The notes beneath the pieces are model-generated. The model saw nothing but the letters and a program-made list of their open reading frames with translations. It did not search any database and was not told the origin of the DNA. Both the position numbers and the translations under genes were made by a program. Of a stretch of DNA of 64,000 nt, positions 10,209 to 19,200 are shown piece by piece. Numbering within the stretch: the first letter of the stretch is position 1; every line of letters begins with the position of its first letter. Source of the DNA: Bacteroidia bacterium (GTDB taxonomy: Bacteria; Bacteroidota; Bacteroidia; Chitinophagales; Chitinophagaceae); the NCBI GenBank assembly GCA_030427635.1, contig JAUIBA010000020.1, positions 16,401 through 80,400 of the forward strand, in the 5' to 3' direction.

Positions 10209-12713
10209 ATGTACGATATTGAACAAATAGCGAAGTGGTGCAATGGTGAATGGCTATCCCAAACCGATGCACAGGCGACTATATGGGAACTGGCAACGGA
10301 CAGCCGGAATATAAACAAACCGGAACAGGCCATTTTCATAACATTTACTACCCCGCTCAGAGATGGTAACAACTACATAGCTGATGCATGGAGCAAGGGA
10401 GTACGCAACTTTCTGGTAAGTAAAGTACCGGAACAGATACCCGCTGAAAGTAATATGCTGCTGGTAAGAGATACGCTGACAGCACTGCAGCAGATAGCGG
10501 CGGCTCACCGTAAACAGTACAGCATACCCGTAATAGGCATTACCGGCAGCAATGGAAAAACCATTGTAAAAGACTGGCTGGCCGCGATACTGGGCGAGGA
10601 CAGGAGTGTAGTGAAAAGCCCGCGCAGCTACAACTCACAGATAGGTGTACCACTATCGGTATGGCAGATGACCGCCGCACACCAGATGGCAATATTTGAG
10701 GCCGGGATATCGCAACCCGGTGAGATGGACAGGCTGGAAAAGATAATAAGCCCCGACATAGGCCTGTTTACCAACATAGGAGAGGCACATAATGAGGGAT
10801 TTCTGAACAGCCGGCAGAAAATCAATGAAAAGCTGGTACTGTTTCGCCATGCGCGGCTACTTATATACTGTGCCGACCAGCCTCAGCTGCACGAATGCAT
10901 AGCACAATATGTGAACAACCTGAAAGGCAGTGATAGTACAGACAGGATGCAACTGTTCACATGGTCGCGAAAGCATACTGCTGACCTACAGATAACAAAA
11001 ACGACAGCACAAGGCAGCAGAACAACGATACATGCTATACATGACGGTGCTGAACAATACATAACCATACCCTTTACAGATGAGGCATCAGTAGAAAATG
11101 CCATTAACTGCTGGTGTGTGCTGCTAACACTGGGCATGCCTGTATCTGTGATACAGGAGCGGATGGCTACCCTACAGCCGGTATCAATGCGCATGGAAAT
11201 AAAACATGGCATCAATGACTCTACCATCATTAACGATGCTTACAACTCTGACCTTACATCACTGCAACTGGCACTGAACTACCTAGACCAGCAGAAGCAA
11301 CACGGACACCATACGGTAATCATGTCGGACATACTGCAACCCGGCAAAGGAGACCTGGACCTGTATGATGAAGTAGCGGGGCATATAGGACGCAGAAATG
11401 TGCAGCGGTTCATAGGCATAGGACCCGCACTGTATAAAAACAAAGCGTCATTCAGGAAATACCGTAAGCTGCGCAGTATCTTCTTTAAATCGACAGCTGC
11501 ATTCCTGAAAAACTTTCACATGCTCACCTTTGACAAAGAGGCAATACTACTAAAGGGGGCCCGACCATTTGCCTTTGAGCAGATAGCTGTGCTGCTGGAG
11601 CAGAAAGTACACCAGACAGTAATGTCTATAGACCTGGCAGCCCTGAGACAGAACCTGGACACGTATCGAACTACACTGAAACCCGGCGTGAAAACGATGG
11701 CTATGGTAAAGGCATTTGCCTATGGCAGTGGCAGCTATGAGATAGCCAATGTACTGCAATACTCTGGCATAGACTACCTGGCTGTGGCATATACCGATGA
11801 GGGGGTGGCACTGCGCAAAGCAGGCATAAAAGTGCCGGTAATGGTAATGAGCCCTGATGCTACCTCCTTTGACAGGATGATAGCATGGAAGCTGGAGCCG
11901 GAGCTGTATAACTTCAGGTCATTTGAAGCATTTGCATCCATTGCAGATACACTGGGCGTAGAGGACTATCCGGTACACATAAAACTGGACACCGGCATGC
12001 ACCGGCTGGGTTTTGGCCCTGATGATATAGAAGCACTGGGGGCAAGGCTGGCTGCAAGTCAGCAAATAAAGGTGGCCAGTATATTCAGCCATCTGGCGGC
12101 GAGTGATGATATAGCAGAAGATGAGTTTACCATGCAGCAGGCTGCCCGCTTTGAAAATATGAGCAACGGGCTGATGACCAGACTGACTTACAAGCCACTG
12201 AGACACATCAGCAACTCGGCAGGTATAGCCCGTCATGAGACACTGCAATATGATATGGTAAGGCTGGGACTGGGACTGTATGGTGTAGATACCAGCAACA
12301 GGCTGGAAGGCAGGCTGAAACACATAAGCACCCTGCGCACCAGTATAGCACAGCTGCGGGATGTGCCTGCCGGTGACAGTATAGGATATGGGCACCATAC
12401 ATTTGCATCGCGCGACATGCGTATAGCCACCATATGCATAGGATATGCTGACGGGTACCCCAGAACGATGGGACATGGGCAGGCGCATGTGCTGATAAAG
12501 GGAATAAAAGCACCCACTGTGGGCATTATATGCATGGATATGTGTATGGTAGATGTAACAGATATACCCTATGTAGCGGAGGGCGACGATGCTATCATAT
12601 TCTCAGAAGAGCTACCCGTAACCCAACTGGCCCAATGGGGGAAAACAATCCCCTACGAAATAATGGCGGGTATATCGCAACGGGTAAAAAGAGTGTATAC
12701 AAACGGCGAATGA
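10209..12713 (+). CDS. bifunctional MurF ligase / alanine racemase
   Basis: This 834-residue fusion joins two peptidoglycan precursor enzymes. Residues about 1-455 are MurF, the ATP-dependent ligase adding D-Ala-D-Ala to UDP-MurNAc-tripeptide; the P-loop G-S-N-G-K-T is at 113-118. Residues about 472-834 are a fold-III alanine racemase with the PLP-binding Lys501 (in A-M-V-K-A-F-A-Y-G) and the catalytic Tyr727 (in G-Y-G-H), plus I-G-Y-A-D-G-Y-P-R. The fusion couples D-Ala supply to its use and is known in Bacteroidota. I chose the ATG at 10209 because the upstream extension has only a TTG start and overlaps the promoter element. Confidence 0.95.
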   Translation: MYDIEQIAKWCNGEWLSQTDAQATIWELATDSRNINKPEQAIFITFTTPLRDGNNYIADAWSKGVRNFLVSKVPEQIPAESNMLLVRDTLTALQQIAAAHRKQYSIPVIGITGSNGKTIVKDWLAAILGEDRSVVKSPRSYNSQIGVPLSVWQMTAAHQMAIFEAGISQPGEMDRLEKIISPDIGLFTNIGEAHNEGFLNSRQKINEKLVLFRHARLLIYCADQPQLHECIAQYVNNLKGSDSTDRMQLFTWSRKHTADLQITKTTAQGSRTTIHAIHDGAEQYITIPFTDEASVENAINCWCVLLTLGMPVSVIQERMATLQPVSMRMEIKHGINDSTIINDAYNSDLTSLQLALNYLDQQKQHGHHTVIMSDILQPGKGDLDLYDEVAGHIGRRNVQRFIGIGPALYKNKASFRKYRKLRSIFFKSTAAFLKNFHMLTFDKEAILLKGARPFAFEQIAVLLEQKVHQTVMSIDLAALRQNLDTYRTTLKPGVKTMAMVKAFAYGSGSYEIANVLQYSGIDYLAVAYTDEGVALRKAGIKVPVMVMSPDATSFDRMIAWKLEPELYNFRSFEAFASIADTLGVEDYPVHIKLDTGMHRLGFGPDDIEALGARLAASQQIKVASIFSHLAASDDIAEDEFTMQQAARFENMSNGLMTRLTYKPLRHISNSAGIARHETLQYDMVRLGLGLYGVDTSNRLEGRLKHISTLRTSIAQLRDVPAGDSIGYGHHTFASRDMRIATICIGYADGYPRTMGHGQAHVLIKGIKAPTVGIICMDMCMVDVTDIPYVAEGDDAIIFSEELPVTQLAQWGKTIPYEIMAGISQRVKRVYTNGE

Positions 12714-12762
12714 CAACAGCTGAACGGGGGCAGGAACGGCAATAAAATGTTGCCTTTGAAAG

Positions 12763-12795
12763 ATTGCAAGTAGTACAAAAATCATTTTATATTTG
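12763..12795 (+). promoter_or_regulatory. promoter: TTG, 21-base spacer, TATATTTG
   Basis: The exact TATATTTG element (12788-12795) is preceded by ATTG (12763-12766) at the expected -33 spacing. It ends 5 bases before the ATG of the serine hydrolase gene and is the best complete promoter seen in the window. Confidence 0.5.
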
Positions 12796-12800
12796 TGTAA

Positions 12801-13859
12801 ATGCAATTTCACTTGTTCCGCAAACGAATACCAATATACTATGTACTGATAAGTATGATAGTATTTCCGGCAGCCACCTACTTCATCATGCAGCGATGGA
12901 TGGACGATGCTGACAAGCAAGCTCTGAGCGAAGCAGCAACTAAGGCAGCTGCTGAAGACATGCAATGCGAGCAAAACATGAAACGGCTTACAGGGTATAG
13001 CAAAGTAGGCCCCCTGGCAGAATCGGCGAAGGCATGTGAAACAGAATCACTGCTACCGCTGAAAATGACACTGACAGCCTACATAGCAGATCAGCAGCAA
13101 TCGGGTAACATCATCAACGCTTCGGTATTCCTGCGCCGCATGGCTGATAACTCATGGATAAACATCAATCCGGAACATGTATATCACCCGGCATCGCTAC
13201 TGAAAGTGCCACAGATGATAACCTTTCTTAAAAAGGCAGAAACAGAGCCTGGCCTGCTGGAGCAGAAGGTACTGTTTAAGGCTCCCTACCGCGACCTGCC
13301 TACGCAGTACTACTCTGCCAAAACACTACAGCCGGGCCACTCTTATACTATCAAAGAGCTGTTTCACTTTATGATAGTGTATTCAGACAATAACGCTAAT
13401 GTGGAGTTGTTTGCAAGAATGGATCTGGCCCAGTTCAGCAGTATGTACCGTGCTATGCACCTTACGGTACCTAATATGACAGATTACAGCTATCAGGTAG
13501 GGCCTAAAGATTACTCAAGGTTTCTGGAGCTACTGTTCAATGCATCTTACCTGAGCCCGCAGGCATCGGAATTTGCGGCAGAACTGCTTACAGAATCAAC
13601 CTTCAAAGACGGTCTGGTGAAACGAATACCCAAAAACACAATTGTGGCTCACAAGATGGGAGAGTGGGGCGACGGTATGACCGTAGAGTTACATGACTGC
13701 GGCATCATATATCTGGCTAACAACCCTTATATACTATCGGTAATGACAAGAGGAACAGACATGCAGCATCTTTCGGACGTGATAGCCAACATATCTCAGA
13801 TGAGCTATGAAGTAATGTCATCTCCTTCTTTCAATTCCCCAGCGCTGGCTACTCAGTAA
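12801..13859 (+). CDS. membrane-anchored serine hydrolase, class A beta-lactamase-like
   Basis: This 352-residue protein has an N-terminal membrane segment (about 11-30) without a clear cleavage site, then a short charged region and a beta-lactamase-type domain from about 85. The S-x-x-K motif is S-L-L-K at 132-135 (nucleophile Ser132) and the S-D-N motif is at 195-197. The third motif reads K-M-G at 285-287 instead of K-T/S-G. It belongs to the serine hydrolase group with a periplasmic domain; whether it acts on beta-lactams, peptidoglycan or another substrate cannot be told. It follows murF-alr by 87 bases with its own promoter, and its last 11 bases overlap the convergent mobA. Confidence 0.82.
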   Translation: MQFHLFRKRIPIYYVLISMIVFPAATYFIMQRWMDDADKQALSEAATKAAAEDMQCEQNMKRLTGYSKVGPLAESAKACETESLLPLKMTLTAYIADQQQSGNIINASVFLRRMADNSWININPEHVYHPASLLKVPQMITFLKKAETEPGLLEQKVLFKAPYRDLPTQYYSAKTLQPGHSYTIKELFHFMIVYSDNNANVELFARMDLAQFSSMYRAMHLTVPNMTDYSYQVGPKDYSRFLELLFNASYLSPQASEFAAELLTESTFKDGLVKRIPKNTIVAHKMGEWGDGMTVELHDCGIIYLANNPYILSVMTRGTDMQHLSDVIANISQMSYEVMSSPSFNSPALATQ

Positions 13860-14472
13860 TACGACTTTGTAACAGGGACTTTGCCATCTCAGCATCCTGA
13901 GGGGTATTGGTATTCATGATGGCATTATCATCATGTACCTGTAGCATCTTCACGTTGTCTTTGTTAAATATGAGCGCTTTTCTGGGACACTTGTAGCCGG
14001 AGGCCATATGCTGCTGCAATAAGGGATATGCTGCCGGCTCCCAGATTGTAATCAACGGCTCAGGCAAACCATCATGCGGACTAATAAAAGTTGTAGCAAT
14101 ACCTGTGGTATGACGGGATGATACCAGCTGCTGCAAAGTATGCTCTGTAACGAGAGGCAAATCGCAGGCTACAACCAGCCATGCTACCTGAGGGTGTGCC
14201 TGAAATGCGGACATGATGCCTACCAGCGGCCCGGCACCTTCTATACTATCTACAATGGTCTGATAGCCTGGTGCAATATCCGGCACCTGCTCCTGCCTGC
14301 AGGAAATAAATACATTACTGCAAAAACGGCTCAGTACACCAGCCATATGATAGCGCTGCTCTGTACCGTGCCAGTTCATAGCGGCTTTATCCTGCCCCAT
14401 GCGTGTACTGCGCCCACCTGCCAGTACCAGCCCGTATAATACAGGCGCATCACTCTGCACGGCTGAAGTCAC
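13849..14472 (-). CDS. mobA: molybdenum cofactor guanylyltransferase
   Basis: This 207-residue nucleotidyltransferase carries the MobA signature L-A-G-G-R-S-T-R-M-G-Q-D-K near the N-terminus (about residues 17-29) and a V-A-C-D-L-P-L metal-binding segment. MobA transfers GMP from GTP to molybdenum cofactor to make the dinucleotide form. It is the last gene of moeA-moaC-mobA. Its start overlaps the end of moaC by 23 bases, suggesting translational coupling, and its stop overlaps the convergent serine hydrolase gene by 11 bases. Confidence 0.93.
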   Translation of the reverse strand: MTSAVQSDAPVLYGLVLAGGRSTRMGQDKAAMNWHGTEQRYHMAGVLSRFCSNVFISCRQEQVPDIAPGYQTIVDSIEGAGPLVGIMSAFQAHPQVAWLVVACDLPLVTEHTLQQLVSSRHTTGIATTFISPHDGLPEPLITIWEPAAYPLLQQHMASGYKCPRKALIFNKDNVKMLQVHDDNAIMNTNTPQDAEMAKSLLQSRITE

Positions 14473-14929
14473 TTTTACCTCCTGTTTTTTCCATGAGCAT
14501 AATATCCTTTATCACTATATCGTGGCTCATAGCTTTGCACATATCGTAAATAGTGAGGGCTGCAACAGTGGCTCCTGTGAGTGCCTCCATCTCTATACCT
14601 GTCTTAGCAGTAATAGCAGCAGTGCAGTCTATGACCACCTCCTGCCTGTCATTGACATGAATCTGCACATCGCAGTTGTCCAGCCCCAGGGGGTGACATA
14701 AGGGAATAAGGTCGCCGGTTTTCTTAGCGCCCATAATACCTGCAATAACAGCAGTCTGAAACACCGAGCCTTTTTTTGACTGAATATCACCATTCTCAAA
14801 ATGGCGCATAACGGCAGCGGGCATAACAATGACTGCCCGTGCACGGGCCCTGCGGTGTGTAGCCGGCTTTGCGGCGACATCTACCATTTTTATGCGGCCC
14901 TGCTCATCAAGATGTGTAAACTCACTCAT
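14450..14929 (-). CDS. moaC: cyclic pyranopterin monophosphate synthase
   Basis: This 159-residue protein is full length for MoaC, which together with MoaA converts GTP to cyclic pyranopterin monophosphate. It shows L-I-P-L-C-H-P-L (catalytic His), M-E-A-L-T-G-A (Glu and Gly of the active site) and Y-D-M-C-K-A (Asp and Lys). It begins 5 bases after the moeA stop. MoaA, MoaD and MoaE are not encoded in this window and must lie elsewhere if the pathway is complete. Confidence 0.96.
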   Translation of the reverse strand: MSEFTHLDEQGRIKMVDVAAKPATHRRARARAVIVMPAAVMRHFENGDIQSKKGSVFQTAVIAGIMGAKKTGDLIPLCHPLGLDNCDVQIHVNDRQEVVIDCTAAITAKTGIEMEALTGATVAALTIYDMCKAMSHDIVIKDIMLMEKTGGKSDFSRAE

Positions 14930-14934
14930 GCTTT

Positions 14935-16149
14935 CTATATTATCTTTTTCCAGGGCCAGATGCGATACACACCACCCACTGTGAAGTCTGTTTTATCTTC
15001 CGGCAGCTCCATAAATGCATCGGCCTGCAGGAGATTAGAAAAGTCGCCGGAACCATTGCCCACAAGAGGCGTAGCTACCAGCCTGCCTGCGGCATCATAT
15101 GCAAGTGATACCTGCAGGAAATACTGCAATGCAGGGGCAAATGAAAACTCCCTGCCCAGTACTGCATAGGCAGCACGAGGCGCCGTACCTGTAAGCGAAT
15201 GCTGCAACCAGGGAAGCAGATACCGCCAGGTACACATAAATGCAGATACAGGATTGCCGGGAAAGGCAAAGACATGTGCACTATGCTGCTGGTGTGTGCC
15301 ATACCAGAATGGCTTGCCGGGCCGCTGCCGCACCTTATGAAACAGCTGCTGTACACCCAGCTCATTAAGAACTGTGGGTACATGGTCGTACTTACCCATA
15401 GATACACCACCACTTATCACAATGACATCATAATGGGAAAGAGCATCGGCAAACATGGTGCGCATAGCAGCAACACTATCCTGAATGTGCAGTAGCGTGG
15501 CACTGATACCCAGCGTGTGCAGGGCGGCTGCAATAGCATAACTGTTGGACCGGCGCACCTGTGCTGCGGCAGGTGTTTCATCTATATCTACCAGCTCAGT
15601 ACCTGTGGTGATAATAGCTACCTGTGGCAATCTCTTCACAGCAAGTGTGTGCCGCCCTACCGATGCTGCCATGCTGATGACTGCTGCATCCATAATAGTG
15701 GATGTACCAATAACCTTTGCACCTGCGGCAATATCAGAGCCACGGGCATGTACATTGGCACCCTGCTTTACCTGCTCTGCTTTCACGGTAGCGAAACCAT
15801 CAGCAATATCCACATCTTCATACCTTATGACGGTATCTGCTGCGGGAGGCATCATACAGCCCGTCATGAGCTCGATACAGCCACCGGCAGCTAACGATGT
15901 GGGTGGGGTATCGCCTGCGGCCATTACGGCCTCTATGCGGAATGTGCGCTGCCCACCGGCATAATCGCTATAACGAATGGCGATACCATCCATGGTAACG
16001 CGATTATATGGCGGAAGGTCGCGATCGGCAAAAACATCTTCGGCAAGTATCCTGCCCGTGGCCTGCAGCAACGGTACCTGCTCTACCCCCCACATACCGG
16101 GATGGCTCATAATTATTGCTTCTGCCTCGGCTACACTTATCAATGCCAT
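14935..16149 (-). CDS. moeA: molybdopterin molybdenumtransferase
   Basis: This 404-residue protein inserts molybdate into adenylylated molybdopterin. Characteristic segments are N-R-V-T-M-D-G-I-A near the N-terminus, T-G-T-E-L-V-D, G-G-V-S-M-G-K-Y-D and P-G-N-P-V-S-A-F. It is the promoter-proximal gene of the moeA-moaC-mobA unit, with an exact TAnnTTTG element 8 bases upstream of its start. Confidence 0.95.
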   Translation of the reverse strand: MALISVAEAEAIIMSHPGMWGVEQVPLLQATGRILAEDVFADRDLPPYNRVTMDGIAIRYSDYAGGQRTFRIEAVMAAGDTPPTSLAAGGCIELMTGCMMPPAADTVIRYEDVDIADGFATVKAEQVKQGANVHARGSDIAAGAKVIGTSTIMDAAVISMAASVGRHTLAVKRLPQVAIITTGTELVDIDETPAAAQVRRSNSYAIAAALHTLGISATLLHIQDSVAAMRTMFADALSHYDVIVISGGVSMGKYDHVPTVLNELGVQQLFHKVRQRPGKPFWYGTHQQHSAHVFAFPGNPVSAFMCTWRYLLPWLQHSLTGTAPRAAYAVLGREFSFAPALQYFLQVSLAYDAAGRLVATPLVGNGSGDFSNLLQADAFMELPEDKTDFTVGGVYRIWPWKKII

Positions 16150-16157
16150 AACTGCAC

Positions 16158-16165
16158 CAAAGCTA
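16158..16165 (-). promoter_or_regulatory. -7 promoter element TAGCTTTG
   Basis: Exact TAnnTTTG on the minus strand, 8 bases before the moeA start. No clear -33 TTTG. Confidence 0.4.
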
Positions 16166-16202
16166 CACCATAGCCGGGAAAGATAGCAGCATATAATAAC
16201 GG

Positions 16203-19200
16203 CTACCTGACTACAATAATGCGTGCAACAGCCATATCGGTACCGGTATATAACCTGATGATATAGCTACCGCCTGATAATGTACCCGGCAGGCTAACTG
16301 CGGAACTGAATGCACCACCTGTAGCCTGCAAATGCGTTTTGTAAACTATGCGCCCCAGTACATCTGTAACCTCGGCTGCGATATCATCGCCACTACCCAG
16401 CTGCCCGGATATTGTAAAGTTCCCATTGCCGGGGTTAGGTACTACCTGTACTGTACCTGCACCAATGTACACTTCATCCATACCTACCGGCACTACCGAT
16501 ACTTTTACAGAATTGAAAGACTGCAATGCGCAGACACCGGACCCAACTACGATACAGGTAACAGAGTCATGACTGCTGATAGTTGCCGTGTAAACAGAAT
16601 CTGTAGCCCCCGATATGGCAGTACTACCCATGAGCCACTGATAATGTGGCGCAGGGCCTGCGGTACCGGACACATATGCTGTAAATGTAAACGACTGATG
16701 ATGACCGGAAACAGCCCCCGGTACCATACCAATAGTAACGACGGGAATATACGCAGAATCAACATTAAGCTCCAGCAATGGTGAAGCAACAGTATCTACC
16801 AACAGACAGGGCAGACTGCTGGCAAGCTTTACGCCAACTATATCGCCATCAGATGGCAGGTATGAATAAAAGGGGCCTGTGGCTACCTGTGTGCCGTTAA
16901 GCTCCCACATATACTGCGGTGAGGTGCCACCTGTGGCAGAGACAGCAGAAAATACAGCAGCACTGCTCTGGCATAATATGCCGGAGGGCAGCACAGATGC
17001 AGTGACTGCGGGTAGTACAACCGGGGTAATGTGCATAAGAGTATCGGCCACATCGGTATTGTTAGTAACACAAAGCAGTGATGATGTAAGCTGTGCAGTG
17101 ATAATATCACCATCTATGGGAGTATAGGTCATATGATTTTCTGTGAGTCCCTGTATCACCTCCCCATTTACCAGCCACATATACAGCGGCTCATCTCCTC
17201 CATTTACGGTAAGAGCTGTAAACAGGATTTCAGTACCTGCACATATGGGTGCAGCCGCATCGTGCGTAAGCGATACTGATGGTGTAACAAAACCATTGAC
17301 GGTAACAGCAGCTGTAGTAGTAACCGCACCACAGGTATTGCTACGGGTATAAGATACCTGAGTGGTTCCTGCGGAAATACCCGTGAGTAAACCTCCGGCA
17401 TCTATAGAAGCGACAGCTGGTGTGCCTACAGACCATATACCATCTGTGGCACTGCCGGTAAACAGGATTATCCATCCTTCGCAAGTAACGCTGTCTCCTG
17501 CAATGGATGCTGCTGACGGGATATCATTTACATATATCTCATGCTGTACGGTGCGTGATGTGCAGCTATTGGAGACGGTATAATAAACTGTATCCAGACC
17601 CTGCGTAAGGCCGGACGCAACACCACCGTTAACAGATGCAGCAGGATTGGCGACAGACCATAACCCGCCGGGGAAAACTGTAGCCAAAGTAATATCTGTG
17701 CCTACACATACACTATCGGGGCCGGTGAGTGCCGGAAGGCCGGTAATATTCTCCACTTCATTTGTCATCACTACCGGGTTGTCATCAAAATATATTCCGG
17801 CCCTGTTGCTGATATGTGTATCGTCAGCTATGCCGTTACGGGCATTGACAGTAAACAGAACCATCCCCTTGTTATTGTCCTGGTCTGCACTATCGGGCAG
17901 GTTGATATCAGGGAAGTCAAATTTTGCGATGGTATATGCTCCATCATGGATAAGCGTATATACCATAGGTGCGGTGGCAACAACAGGTGTCAGCGAATTT
18001 TCGTCAAGAGATGCAGACAGTGTATCCAGTACATAAATATTGTGTGCTGTATCATTGCCCAGATTCTCAAAACGTATGCGGTACTCCAGCTGTGTACAGG
18101 GAAGTATATATCCTTCGGGAGTAACCTGAATGTCGTTAGGGTCGTAAGAAGACTTGACCGTATCAATGCGTGTAAGTACATTATTGCCCGGCACGGCATC
18201 GCCGGAGAGTGGCTCTGCAGATAGTGTACTGCTTATAGTATCGCCGGGCAGTAACCAGGTAGCAGGCAGACCCGGGCGATCGAGAAACACAGAAATATAC
18301 CGTGTAGCAGTGCCGCTGGCAGAGAGTGAGGACAGATTCCATGTAATAGTATTGCCCGCTACTGATGTGGGAGGTATGGTAGCATGGTGAAAATCATATT
18401 CGGGGCTGAATGTGAGTGTGACCTGCGGGCTTACAGAGGGGCAATTGAGATTGGAAATGATCATGTCATAACGGGCAGTATGCCTGCCACATGCCATAGT
18501 GCCAGAAACAGAAATATCATGACCTGAACTGCCGGAACAGGAGAGCCCGGCATAACGGGCAGGATGCTCTGCAATTGCTGAAACAGTATCGTACACTATA
18601 CCTGAGGCAGGGCATGAGGGAGATATGCCACCTGAGGCATTAATTATCTGAAAGCCATATACAGTACCTGGTGAGCCTGACATAGGATAATAAAAACCGG
18701 ATGTGGCAACAATGGTATCTACAGGCACGCCGGCAGAATCTACACGGGTAGTGATGGCAAATGGATTGTAATTATCGCCTGCATCAAAACTACAGTTTGT
18801 GTTGTTGTCCATATAATAGCGTACGCTGGCGGTGCGGCAAAAGTGATATTCGTAAGAGAAAGAAACAGAATCCTGCGGGATACCACCGGCATAGACAACA
18901 TGCTTTACCGTATAGGTGCCGGGAGCTGTATATGTGTGATAGATATGAGCAGCGGCGGCGCCTCCATCGGTTGCCATAGCGGTAGCTGTATTGCTACCAT
19001 CGCCGTACCATGTGGTCACGGAAAGGCCAGAGGCTGCGCTACAGGCTGCAATATGAAAATGAGCCGGAGCACAGGCAGTATCGGTACTGCCAATAACACT
19101 GTGTGATGCTATAAAGTGACCCACTGCTACCGGAACAGCTGCCGACAGCACAGTAGACATACCACATGTAATAGCGGCCCTGTATTGTGCCGGCACCAGC

